Source: Euonymus europaeus (Eukaryota; Streptophyta; Magnoliopsida; Celastrales; Celastraceae). Taken from it: a stretch of DNA of 64,000 bases. The notes below the pieces were generated by a model. That model was not told the DNA's origin and searched no databases. It worked only from the letters and a program-made list of their open reading frames with translations. The position numbers and the translations under genes were made by a program. Each line of letters opens with the position of its first letter. The stretch's first letter is position 1. Of this stretch, positions 11,192 through 21,644 are shown in pieces. The DNA lies in assembly GCA_963580455.1 (NCBI GenBank), contig OY756969.1, positions 9,005,501 to 9,069,500 of the forward strand, in the 5' to 3' direction.

Positions 11192-11304
11192 GTGTGAAGA
11201 ACGGCGTCGTTTTGCAAGGCCCTGCGTCAAAACCAGTCGCAACACTGTGTGAAGAACGGCGTCGTTTTGCAAGGCACTGCGTCAAAACCAGTCGCAACAC
11301 TGTA
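11192..11304. repeat. 55-bp tandem duplication
   Basis: gtgtgaagaacggcgtcgtt starts at 11,192 and again at 11,247. Each unit holds ACGGCGTCGTTTTG. Confidence 0.93.
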
Positions 11305-11366
11305 GCTGGACTCGCTGAACTCGCCAGGAGAGAGCCGTTTTTCATCCTGTTATATTGATGTATTGA

Positions 11367-12061
11367 TTCGTAGATATATATATATATATTAATACTTACA
11401 GTTTTTTAATAATATTTTATATGATTGGTTCTCTCACATTTATTGTTTAAGTTCTTTTATGTTCTTAAGTTCTTATGTTGTTATTTTACTTTTTATTCTT
11501 TTAATCTTCGACGGCGCCACAAATGGTCGGCTTTGCCACCTGTGGTTATCAAGCCCAGAAGTTTTAATACTTCAATAATATCTTGTATGGTTGGTTCTAC
11601 CGCCTATATTGTTTAAGTTCTTTTATGTTCTTATTATTCTTATTTTACTTTTTATTTTTTAATCTTTGATGGCGCCACAAATGGTCGGCTCTGCCGCCTG
11701 TGGTTATCAAGCCTAGAAGTTTTAATGCTTGATATTGTTATTGCTTTGTCCTTATTAAATCTGTTTTTGTTTTTTTGTTTTTTTTGCTTTATTTAATTTT
11801 ACGTTTATGGTTCTTTCTTACAAGCCGATTTAGGGATTATTACTTTGTGTTTTCAATTTATATATTATGTTTATTGTTATATATATATATATATGTTATA
11901 TAGGTATGATGTTACATAAATATATGTGTGTGTATATATGTTATATATGTATATATAGATTATATATATTTTATATACATACATACATATAGATATATAT
12001 ATATATATATTATATGTGTGGGTGATGTTGTGTCGAAGGTTGTGTGTGTGTGTCTATATAT

Positions 12062-12095
<34 letters not shown>

Positions 12096-12102
12096 GTGTG
12101 TG

Positions 12103-12148
<46 letters not shown>
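11367..12148 (+). mobile_element. Ogre/Tat-type LTR fragment with internal tandem repeat
   Basis: Starts with attcgtagatatat, matching 2873 onwards in the left LTR. A unit of about 166 bp is repeated twice (ATTGGTTCT at 11,424, GTTGGTTCT at 11,590); each unit ends with GGCGCCACAAATGGTCGG followed by ttatcaagcc. From 11,878 the sequence becomes long (TA)n and (TG/TA)n tracts, into which a MITE has inserted. Confidence 0.55.
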
Positions 12149-12149
<1 letters not shown>

Positions 12150-12798
12150 CTAGGCTCAAGAGCGGGATCCCGCATTTATCAATTTATGCAGGATTCGCTG
12201 TTGGCCGTTCGATTTAATCGTGTCAGATCAAATGAAAAATTATCTAAAAAATTAAAAAAATTCAATTCATCTTTTCTATCTTTTGGATCTCAATTCTCTC
12301 TCTCTCTCCCCCTCCATCTCGCAGCAGCAACCTATCTCATATCTTCTTTGAGAAAGCTCCGCCCATGTGAATCAGAGGTGGACCAAGGTGGGTGAATGCT
12401 GATCGAAATCGAAGGAGAGCGAGGTGGGTAAGGCGTAGATTGAAAATCGAAGTAGAGGAAGAGTACTGACTCAGTTTAAACCCATTTGGGTATTAGCTCA
12501 TATATTTCATTTTTGTAAAGAGAAACAGATATGGGCCAATAGTGACATGAGAAGAAGGATTGAAGAAGGGGGAGGGAGGGAGAGAGAGAGAGAGAGTCAC
12601 GAAAAAGGATTGAAGAAAATGGGAGAGAGAGAGAGCTCCGCGCGAAGAAGGATTGAAAGAACTGAAGGAAGGAGAGAGAGAGAGAGCGCATTTCTTTTTT
12701 AAAAAAAAAATAGATGTGACCATCGGATTAATCCGACGGTCATGGGAGGGATCCCGCACCAAAATATTGTTGCGGGATCCCTCATGTGAGCAACTCTG
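12149..12798. mobile_element. 650-bp MITE inserted in a (TA)n tract
   Basis: The left end gctaggctcaagagcggga and the complement of the right end (cagagttgctcacatgagg) are imperfect inverted repeats that share GGGATCCCGCA. Similarity continues inward to ggccgttcgatttaatc versus gaccgtcggattaatcc, about 80 bp in all. Both flanks are pure TA repeat, so the target duplication cannot be delimited. The interior has three copies of aaggattgaa(a/g) with GA-rich runs and no coding capacity. It resembles Micron-like elements of rice, known to sit in TA microsatellites; superfamily not assigned. Confidence 0.7.
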
Positions 12799-14080
12799 TA
12801 TATATATATATATAATATAGGTGATGTAGTGTTATGTATGCACGGGTAAGTTTGATAAATGGATAATAAACTTTCAGTGAATCAAATCCAAAAACTATCA
12901 TAAGTTGGTAGGCTTAGAAATACTTAAGTATCATAAATTAATATTTTTGGAAATAATTTACTACCATAAGTTGGTATTTTTTAAATTTAATCCAATAGAT
13001 ACTAAAAGCTTGTTTCAAATTAATGCATGTATTATATTTGATTAAATGACTTCAATTATTTTTCGTTAATCTAAAAGTCAACGATTACACTTTCATAAAT
13101 TTTGGACAGTATTATATTTGTTTTGACAGATTAAATTATAATCTCATTTATTTGTTTGTGGAATTTGTTATTATGGAGTTCTAATGTATTGAAAATTTGT
13201 TTCGGACCGAACAATGTGAAATTTAGTTGTGATGATATTGTTGTTATATCTTTTGATATTTATATATATTTGACCCTTCAAATAGGGTAATTGACTTGTT
13301 CGAACGACATGTATAATTTGGAAATTTTATTATTTGAGTTTTATTATAAGGGTGTATATGTAGGGTTAGTTTAAATGTACATTATTTTAATTTTAAAAGA
13401 TCATGAGTTGGTTTTTATTTGAATTATGAGTTATACTGGTTTAGTTTAGATTTTAGAGATGTCAATAGTTGATGTTCTTAAATTATACTCAAATGTCGTA
13501 AGTGGGTATTTATGAATCCATTCATTGTCATAGGGTAGCGATTTAGAAATCAAAAGATTATCATAAGTTGATATTCTTGGAGATTGTTATAAGTTAAAGG
13601 CAATTCAGGATTATAACTTTGTACCGTTCAAGTCTCTAATTCAATAAAAAAACATAAATTTGCATTAATAAAATTAAATCTAAAATTCATTTTTCCATGC
13701 CATAAGTTGGTATGTTGAATTTAAATCCAATTCCTTTTCAAATATATTTCAATTTTTAAAATAAAATTCATCTTTCCATACCATAAGTTGGTATGTCTTA
13801 AAATCAAATCTACCATAAATTGATATAATATTTAATCTTACATGAAATTTTTATTGAAATCTTTTGTTGATTGCATTCTCTAAATAGATCCATTTATTTC
13901 AAAATAATCATATCTTGCAGAGAACAAGTCTTTATTAAGATGACCAAATAATTAATTCGGTAACTGTTTAAAACAGGAGTTGTGGGATGCCTATTACCTT
14001 CCCCACACTCAATCGACTCCCGTACCCTCATTTCTGGTTCGTAAGTATTTTCAGTGTCCAATTGCACTTTAATTCAATTG
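12799..14080 (+). mobile_element. Ogre/Tat-type LTR, downstream part
   Basis: Contains the array of TACCATAAGTTGGTA-like hairpins (12,896-13,825) and ends in a block typical of Tat/Ogre LTR ends: gttgtgggatgcctattacc, then ccttccccacactcaatcg and actcccgtaccctc (13,979-14,030). In characterised Ogre elements a similar GTGCC..CCTTCCCCACACGTAACCGACTCCCG block precedes the primer site. No gag-pol follows, so this is a solo or truncated LTR. Confidence 0.6.
12896..13825. repeat. Dispersed hairpin motif array (TACCATAAGTTGGTA)
   Basis: About ten exact or degenerate copies, for example at 12,896 (tatcataagttggta), 12,962 (taccataagttggta), 13,557 (tatcataagttgatatt), 13,697 (gccataagttggtatg), 13,776 (taccataagttggtatg) and 13,811 (taccataaattgata). 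The core TACCA-TAAGT-TGGTA is an inverted repeat with a 5-base loop. Two further copies lie at 2441 and 2476 in the left LTR of the same family. Confidence 0.75.
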
Positions 14081-14095
14081 ATGGGGACTCTGTTT
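14081..14095 (+). promoter_or_regulatory. Degenerate primer-binding site, Ogre/Tat type
   Basis: atggggactctg follows the conserved LTR-end block. The usual Ogre/Tat site reads TGGCGACTCTGCTGGGG; here the core GACTCTG remains and the rest is decayed into poly-T. Confidence 0.45.
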
Positions 14096-14374
14096 TTTTA
14101 TGCCGGTTGATACAACTACATATAAGGGTTATCATATGTGCATATTATGAATAAGAGTTTGTGAATTGTGATTTTATGTTTAGGGTTTACAACATAAATT
14201 TTATAAATATAAATAAAATATGTTTTAAACTTTTTATGTACGTAATATCCATATACTTAATATTTAATAATATGTTTCATAACATTTTTTCAATTCGTTA
14301 ACAAATGTAATATAGCCTAATAATATATAATGATATATGGTCATATACTAATATGCCATAAAAGAATGTATCAA

Positions 14375-14460
14375 AGTGGTCATGGACTAGTGGTAGAGAG
14401 TCATAAGTCATTACTGTTTGAGTGAGGTCATGGGTTCAAGTCCAAATTCTTACACATTGT
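14375..14460 (+). mobile_element. tRNA-derived SINE head
   Basis: GGTTCAAGTCC (14,433-14,443) matches the polymerase III B-box consensus. tagtggtagag (14,388-14,398) resembles a tRNA A box. Spacing is that of a tRNA-like promoter with a short insertion. There is no folded tRNA, so it is a SINE head rather than a tRNA gene. The body and tail appear to be replaced by the next element. Confidence 0.6.
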
Positions 14461-14464
14461 TAGT

Positions 14465-14603
14465 TGATTACATTCGGGGTGGCTTCGGGGCCGGGTAAGG
14501 CAATACCATACCCGCCCCAACTTGGCTCGGGGAATCCCCGTACCCGAAGTAGGCTCCCCTGAACCCGCCCCCAAACCCTCAGGTGAAATTGTCATCCCTA
14601 ATT
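14465..14603. mobile_element. hAT-like MITE end (truncated)
   Basis: GC-rich segment (ggccgggtaaggcaatacc, cccgccccaacttggct) ending in attgtcatccctaattgca. The complement TAGGGATGACAAT is like the terminal repeat of plant hAT-derived MITEs. The opposite terminus is absent. Confidence 0.4.
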
Positions 14604-14689
14604 GCATGCATTATGCCCTGTGACCTCAGGTGGCAAGTAAATGCCTGGATGATTTTTTGGGTTAGTATTTTTATTGATGTTTTCTATTG

Positions 14690-15012
14690 ACCTCAGTAGT
14701 GGTGGTGTGTAGCGAGGAGGAGGAGTGAATTTAACAGGATTACTTCTCTGCCTCGTGGGATGCTCCCCACAGTGAACTCTTCCAACTTCTGCTCGAACTT
14801 ACGCTCCACCTGTTTCAGCATGCTGTCAATAGTTTTGTTAGAACGTACCTCTTGCAAGATGGTCGAACAGGATGTCGGCCTCTTCAGATAAGCCTGATGG
14901 CTTGTTGACCTGTTCCAAATTTGCTTTGTTGTAACCATCAGTGGCGACAATCACATCATCTTGTATTGGCATATTTTCACGTGGCGGATCGTCGTCATTT
15001 TCATTCACTGAC
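14690..15012 (-). pseudogene. Unrecognised broken exon
   Basis: Minus-strand reading gives ENDDDPPRENMPIQDD, then ATDGYNKANLEQVNKPSGLS and EEADILFDHLAR in one frame, followed by SNKTIDSMLKQVERKFEQKL and EEFTVGSIPRGRE in a second, then FTPPPRYTPPLLRSIENI in a third. The compositions suggest real coding sequence disrupted by two frameshifts. A splice donor (AG|GTACGT) at the first frame change is an alternative explanation. I do not recognise the family. Confidence 0.35.
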
Positions 15013-15071
15013 TCTTTTCCACCAGTGCGAGTTCATGGCACCATTGATTTTTGTTTTTCTTCAGGACATAC

Positions 15072-16448
15072 TGATGGTTGCTAAAATTAATTTTAGAACA
15101 TGCGGAAACGTTTTATGGATCGTTCTTAGCATAGGTACAAATCAAAAATTTAATCGGAAGCCATACAACCCTAACATGCTACACGCCTATTAAGAGTGTT
15201 ATCCTAGATCCAATTAATTTTGTAATTAATCCTAGCATGCTTCTAGTATTAATTTCATACAAAATAATTCTTAGATCTAAACATACAATCATAGCATGAA
15301 GAAGGTTAGAAGAAGAATATCAACCTCTTTACTATCGAGGTCCAACGTGCTATCCGTCTTGATCACGAACTCAACAGTTGATCACGAACCACTGATTGAT
15401 AGAGTAACGAAGCGATCACCAAGAACGGCCTGCGTCATTTCCTAGGTATTCCCTTCAATCTCCTTGCGAACGAGCAAAGCAAAAAAACCGATCCGTAGTG
15501 AACCGAAAATAATCACACACAGCTGCACCTTCTTTTTTCCTCAAAAGAACACTCGGCAACTTTTATATAAAAAAAACACAACTTGGCTTTCTTTGTGAAT
15601 TGAATCACACGGCATCACCTTTTTTGTGTTGTAAAAGTCACCAATATGAGTGAGATACATGATGTATTCATATCTAAAGTCAACAAGTCTCCTTTTAGGT
15701 TTTATTTTACTAGTCCTACATGAAATAGGAAAAGTCAAAACCCAAGGTCATCTAAATCACATATTGTAATCGACACCTTTTGCATGTACATTTATTGGGC
15801 CATGCATGCAAGCATGATTTGGACCTTAGCATGGCCCAAAGTAAAAACCTTTTTGATTAAGTCCAATCTAATTAGACCTCTAGGTTTTCTTTTGGCCCAA
15901 TACTTCAAGAATGCAAGGCTCAAAAATTATTTGTTCCTCGATTCATTCTTGATTTTAATTTTAATTATGTAAAATATTTATTTTACAATCTAAATCAAAA
16001 TTTCGAGACTTATTAATTTTCATAAATACTCTTACAAGAATTTTGTATATCTCAACGAAAATAATTTTATCTTAGGGTTATCATTGGAAAACCAACACCC
16101 AATAAAATTATATCTATTTGTTATACAAATATTATTCTTGTAACTTTCCCAATAACCGTTGTGATATGGTGAATTTTGCCGAACTTCCTTAAATAGGACA
16201 ATAGATTATTAGGGCTACCAAGGGGACTCTGCAGGACAAACATATTGTGGCTGCCGAAATATTATTCTTTACCGTCAAGCCCTATGATTACGAATAATAT
16301 ATCAATCCAATGTTCGTCTGACACTACCTGAACTTTGGATGCACTACCCAATATGTACGATTCTTACATCGAGGCTTTTCCATAATTAGAAACCTGTCCC
16401 TGACCTATGGGAAATGTAATTGCATATCCTCCATGCAACTGATTGAGA
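15072..16448 (-). mobile_element. Copia-type LTR, U5-side part
   Basis: Starts TGATGGTTGCT (complement of an LTR ending in CA), followed by ttttagaacatgcggaaacg, a phrase I associate with the end of plant copia LTR/leader regions read on the minus strand. It is interrupted at 16,449 by the Athila LTR. The copia gag-pol on the minus strand with its own LTR start at 26,263 suggests this is the other part of that 3' LTR, split by the Athila insertion. A joint length of about 2.2 kb would be long for copia, so the link is tentative. Confidence 0.45.
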
Positions 16449-18015
16449 TGATATTTTGCATATTTTTGTGGAGTTTTGAAAGTAAAAAGTTGAGTTTCAA
16501 TGCTTAAAAACCACATTTTAGGTTTGAGTTCCCGAAATCCATGTTAATGAGCCAATGCATATTTCAACACTTTGACATAGTCATTTTAAGTGTTTTCTAG
16601 TGGTTCAAGTTGGTTTGGTAGCTTAGAGATATGAAATCCAAGTTTTGGGCATAATGGTTAGAAGTTATGGAAATGCTATCTCTTAAGCATTTGAGTTTTA
16701 ATATGCCGAATTTTATTCTATCAACCTAAAAATGGTTTTGACACTTGTTTAAGTATGTTTCAGTCATTTATGACATGTTTGAATGGGTTTTGTAGGCTCC
16801 GGATTGATCGGGGTTGAATATGGAAGAAAAGACACAAAGGAGCTGAAAAATTGGATGTTGCTGTCAACCGTCCGGACACTTATCAGAAACCGTCCGGACG
16901 GTTCAAGAAGAAAGATGGACAGATTGATTTTTAAGCATATCCGTCCGGATGGTTGAAGAAGAAAGACGGACAGTGCTGTTTTCAAGCATATCTGTCCGGA
17001 TGGCACTGCGTAATAATTTTCGGGTCAACTTTTGAAGGTTCAAATGATCGAATGTGAAGACACTTTCTTCTACAAAGTTGAAGTAGACATCCAGATCTTT
17101 CCAACGAGTGCTTATACGCATAAATCCATTGAGAAATGAAGTTTGTGGAATTAAAACAAGATGCTGCCTCGAACAGTTCCAGTAATTTCGGGTTTTATGA
17201 TTTTTACTCAATTCTTGAAGGGCAAACTTGTCTAATTACTTTATTTGACCAATGGGACTTATTTGTAATAGGTTAGGATGGTCTTTTAAGACAGGTATGA
17301 GGGTTTTATGGGTCTTGAGACCCCATTCTTTGAACAACACTACTTTTGGCCGAATTTGATACACTCTCTCTAGGTTTTTTCTCTCTTGCCTTGTTCTTCA
17401 TTTTTGATTCTTGCTTGGGGTTCGAAAATCAGTCTCTTGAAGATTGCTAGGAGTCTTGGAGACCCAACCAACTAGAAGAAGAAGTTCTTCCTCCTTGTAG
17501 AGCTTGAGAAGAGCCCAAGTTGGATTACCCTCAACTTCTATTTGTAGATTGGAAGGCCGATTCACCTCAACATTCGACATTGGATTTGATCTCTAAACTC
17601 CTCTTCTTTATTGTTATTTCATTTTATTATCGCATTTGGATTCCTAGTTCTAGTTTAATCTACTTGAATATTTCCATTCCGATTTAGTTTGTGCTTGAAC
17701 GTTTTATGTTATGTTTTACATTTTATTATGTTGTGCTTATTTCCATTTTGATTTTCTGCAGTAGTTTAGTATTTAATTCTCATTTCGTATATTAGGGTTT
17801 AGTTCAATCAACCACCCCAAGAGGGAAAACCGAATCTAACCAATGGTTAGTGCAATTTTGCCACACTTAACATTGTGAATACCATATTTAATTAAGTAAT
17901 TACGTTAATAATCCATAGACCCAAGCCGAAACCAAAAGTCTTTGTGAGACGATTTGGGATTCACTCCTATTATTATTTTGACAAACCTACACTTGGGAAA
18001 GCGTTAATCCACTTC
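16449..18015 (+). repeat. Athila LTR, nearly complete, inverted relative to copy B interior
   Basis: Begins TGATATTTTGC after the copia LTR and runs to ccactt at about 18,014. There it departs from the usual LTR end, and the terminal TGGGCGAGTCA of other copies is missing. It is in plus orientation, whereas the gag-pol next to it (19.6-24.6 kb) and the LTR at 24,678 are in minus orientation. It carries GTCCGGAC-type palindromes at 16,870, 16,892, 16,943 and 16,994. It serves as the reference for LTR length (about 1.57 kb). Confidence 0.88.
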
Positions 18016-19608
18016 CCTAAGTGTTTAACCCTCAGAATGAACACATGACAAAAATGCAAGAAAATACAAATCTCAACCAAGTCTTGATTTTAACTAAAAA
18101 GGTTGCTTCATTTTGAAACCAAACCATTCTCGTGTGTGTGTGCGCGTGACCACTTGGAACATCCTTGCCATCAATTTAGATTAGAAAATGCAAGAGTGAT
18201 TCATCAAATGAATCTCAATCATAAAGTGCAAGCCGCCATATGCTCACTTTTCAAAACTTCTCTCCACTAATGTAGCCCAACACAAAACCAATGATCCAAT
18301 AGGACTTTTAAAGCATGTAACGTAGGTTGAGGCTATGGGTATGTCAAAATGGAAATTTTAGGCTTAAAGCACAACTCAGATATACATGTCAATGTAACAA
18401 TGGTCATACATATGCATGCATGCACATATTCCCCAAAGTAGTCCCAACTCACCATTTTCACACTCACTTATCCTTTTCTTTCTATGTTCTCTTTTTTTTT
18501 TCTTTCTTTTTTTTCTTTTTTTTTTCTCGTATATATGTGCCACATTGCCTTTATTGATGGCATGCAACCTTCTTACTCTATACATATATCCCAAACTTGG
18601 ATATTTCCATTCAATGAACTAAGTTGTTGCCTTCTTTTGCTTCTTTTTTTTTTAAAGCGAGCAACACCTTACAAAATGCACCATCACAAAAACTCATCAC
18701 TCAACCCATATGCATGATGATATGCACAAGCATCCTACAAAAAAAAACATGTATATCCAATTGCGTGGGTGATGCATGGGGAAAATTTTATTCTAGCTAG
18801 GTACATATGCAGGTGCTTAAAGAAAAAGGTTAACATTTGGCTAGGAGGGGACAACTAGGGATAAATTTAAAGTATGGTAGGCTAGAAATTAAGCTCAAAC
18901 GACCAAAGAAGGCCTTATGTCATCTCATCAGTCAAAGTGTGGACTAGGATTTTGCCTCAAGAGTTTATCAAGTGAGTTCTAGTGCTTGTGAGATTCAAAA
19001 GACTAACACTAAGCAAAACTTCTCTAAATGTCCAACACTTCAAAACCTCATGGTCGTGTGCTCAAGGGAAAAGAGAAATAGTCCAAACTTCAAAACAAGA
19101 CAAACTAAAAAGTCAAGCACAATCCAAGGGATCTTATATGCCACCCCATTACAAGTCATAGTTCATATTTTTCATCATAGGCAATCAAGGAATCACAACA
19201 ACACAAAACTTTTCACAACACACAGTTCCCAGAATTTTTCTTCCTTTAAAAAAAAAACTTTTATTTTTGAAGAAAAACTAAACCAAACACAAACTAGGCA
19301 CCTCCCACCCCCAACTAGAGTAAGACATGGTCTCCATGGATGGAACGAACAAAATGGTGCATAGTAAGTAATTATTCAATGCAAATGCAAAACACTAAGT
19401 GGTTCTAAGACTACAATACTCCCAAAGTACCACAAACAAACGGAGTAATGTCACGGCACCAGCACCCCCATGACTAGGTATATGCATAATCAATTAACAA
19501 CAGGAGAAGTAGAGAGTACTCCCTGGACATCCTATAGAAGGAGTGTATCATCCTCTGGTGCATAGGGAGCAAGGAATGACTTCAGCCTTTGTCCATTTAC
19601 AGTGAAGG
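18016..19608 (-). other. Athila copy B 3' region, non-coding
   Basis: Lies between the integrase end and the inverted LTR. On the minus strand it holds gttgggggtgggaggtgcct (near 19,300), reminiscent of the G-rich tract seen after integrase in Athila elements, and a polypurine tract opposite the T-rich run at 18,480-18,530. No convincing env-like frame remains. Confidence 0.6.
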
Positions 19609-20957
19609 TCATCCTATTCTTCGAATTGGCAATATCCACAGCGCCATGGGAATAAACCTTCTTGAAAATGTAAGGCCACTCCAACGAGTCTTCAACTTTC
19701 CTGGAAAAATATGGAGCCTAGAATTGTAGAGAAGCACCTCTTGCTCAGGGAAAAACTTCTTGGCCAAGATCTTCTTGTCATGCAAGGCTTTCATCCTCTC
19801 CTTGGATAGTTTGGCATTGTCATAGGCCTCCCTTCTTGCTTCTTCCAGCTCCGAAATCTGCAACTTTCTCAAGCCTTGGGCATCATCAAGTGAAGAATTA
19901 ATCTTTTTATAGCCTATAAAGCATTATGTTGAATCTCAACAGGTAAATGACAAGCACGACCATAAACCAAACGATAAGGTGACATGCCAAGAGTGGTTTT
20001 GAATGCAGTTCTATAAGCCCAAAGAGCATCAAGTAATTTATCAGACCAATCCTTCCTATTAGGATGAACTGTTTTTTCAAGAATGACCTTGATCTCTCTA
20101 TTAGCCAACTCAACTTGGCCATTAGTTTGGGGGTGATATGGAGTAGAGACCTTGTGAGTCACTCCATATTTCTTCATGAGATTTTGAAAAGGTTTGTTAC
20201 AAAAATGCAAACCCCCATCACTAATTATGGCCTTTGGCATTCCAAAACGTGCAAACAAGTCTTTTAAAAATTTAAGCACAACCTTATGATCATTGGTTCT
20301 ACATGGTATAGCTTCTACCCACTTGGAAACATAATCAACAGCAAGCAAGATATACATATAGCCATTAGAAACACGAAAAGGCCCCATAAAGTCAATTCCC
20401 CAACAAACAAATATCTCAAGGGTCAATATGGGAGAAAGAGGCATCATGTTCCTAGCTGTGATTTTTCCAAGTTTTTTACAAGATTCACATGCTTTACACC
20501 ACAACACAACATCTTTAAACATGGTAGGCCAATAAAGTCCACTTTGTAAAATTTTTGCAACAGTTTTATGGGCTGCAAAGTGACCACCACAAGCCCCAGA
20601 ATGACAAAACTCAAACACATAAGGAAACTCATCATTAGGAATACAACGTCTCACCAACTGATCGGCACAATATTTAAAAAGATAAGGTGAGTCAAAGTAA
20701 TAGAATCGAACCTCAGAAAGGAACCTACGCTTGTCTTGAATATTCCAATGAGCAGGTAATTGCTCAGAGACAAGGTAATTCACAATATCCGCAAACCAAG
20801 GTGCACGCGACACAGCAAAGAGATGCTCATCCAGAAAATCATCATGCAAAGGTGGAGAAGTATGAGACTCTGGTAGCTGCAATCTAGACAAATGGTCAGC
20901 TACCACATTCTCGACACCTTTTTTATCCTTAATAATGATGTCAAACTCTTGAAGCAA
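19609..20957 (-). pseudogene. Athila integrase
   Basis: Minus strand from 20,957. It starts in the RNase H-integrase linker ([20 protein letters not shown]), then a zinc-binding HHCC region ([25 protein letters not shown]), then the catalytic core with [13 protein letters not shown] and ANREIK as the D-D-E positions, and [15 protein letters not shown]. After a stop near 19,914 a second open piece (19,872-19,609) carries the carboxy-terminal part with KVL-type [20 protein letters not shown]. The core looks intact in sequence; the terminal part is shifted. The role is insertion of element cDNA into chromosomal DNA. Confidence 0.9.
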
Positions 20958-21644
20958 TAAAATCTAGCGTATCAACCTGGGTTTAACATCTTTCTTTTGC
21001 AACAAATACTTCAAGGCAGAGTGGTCAGTAAAGTTGGTGATAGGAGAACCAATGATATAAGAACGGAATTTATCTAAAGCAAACACAACAACAAACAATT
21101 CCTTTTCAGTTGTGGTGTAATTCTTCTGTGCATCATTCAATGTCTTACTTGCATAATAAATCACAGAAGTTTTACCATCAATTCTTTGACCTAAAACAGC
21201 ACCTAGAGCAAAATCACTAGCATCGATCATAAGCTCAAATGGTAAATCCCACCTAGGAGATTGCATGATAGGGGCAACTGTCAAGTGTTTCTTTAGAGTC
21301 TCAAAAGCATATTGACAAGCATCAGGCCAAACAAATTCAGTATCATTTTGCAATAATGCACACAATGGTTTGGTGATAGCACTAAATCCTTGAATAAAAC
21401 GTCGGTAGAAGCCGGCATGACCAAGAAAAGAGCGAATATCCTTCACAGTCCTAGGAATAGGCAATTGAGAAATCAATTCTATCTTAGCCCTATCCACCTC
21501 TATACCACGTTTTGACACTAAATGTCCAAGTACCAACCCACTAGTCACCATAAACTGACATTTTTCCCAATTAAGCAACAAATTCTTTTCTTCACATCTA
21601 GTCAACACAGCATTTAAAATTTTCAAGCACACATCAAAGAGCAT
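20958..21644 (-). pseudogene. Athila RT thumb and RNase H
   Basis: Minus strand: CEEKNLLLNWEKCQFMV, IRSFLGHAGFYRRFIQGFS, then RNase H motifs MIDASDFALGAVLGQ, YYASKTLNDAQKNYTTTEKE and FTDHSALKYLLQKK. It ends at a stop after RLIR where related elements have tryptophan (TGG to TAG, a G-to-A change). It overlaps the preceding RT frame near 21,640, where a short deletion after FSMFG has changed the reading frame. Confidence 0.9.

Larger units (their letters stand above)
9603..11365 (-). other. Gene-like relic, 5' region towards 11,350; unrecognised
   Basis: On the minus strand, 11,345-10,900 looks like a plant 5' UTR or first exon: GC-richer than its surroundings, with CAAAACGACGCCGTTC twice and pyrimidine-rich leader-like stretches. 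Lower coordinates hold short open stretches such as RGILTWEEKFWSASNYKSNF (near 9850). I recognise no family and cannot build a gene model. The strand is inferred only from the leader-like composition. Confidence 0.25.

Noticed and set aside
11928..12175. Tyr/Ile-rich open frames on both strands
   Set aside because: Pure (TA)n and (TATG)n microsatellite translated; not coding.
14377..14450. Possible tRNA gene
   Set aside because: A- and B-box-like sequences are present but no cloverleaf can be folded; better explained as a SINE head.
18484..18717. Phe-rich frames around a T-rich run
   Set aside because: Produced by poly-T tracts in the Athila 3' region.
18972..19364. 130-codon plus-strand frame as a possible env-like gene
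   Set aside because: It runs antisense to the Athila element, has no membrane segment, and its composition is that of the UTR.
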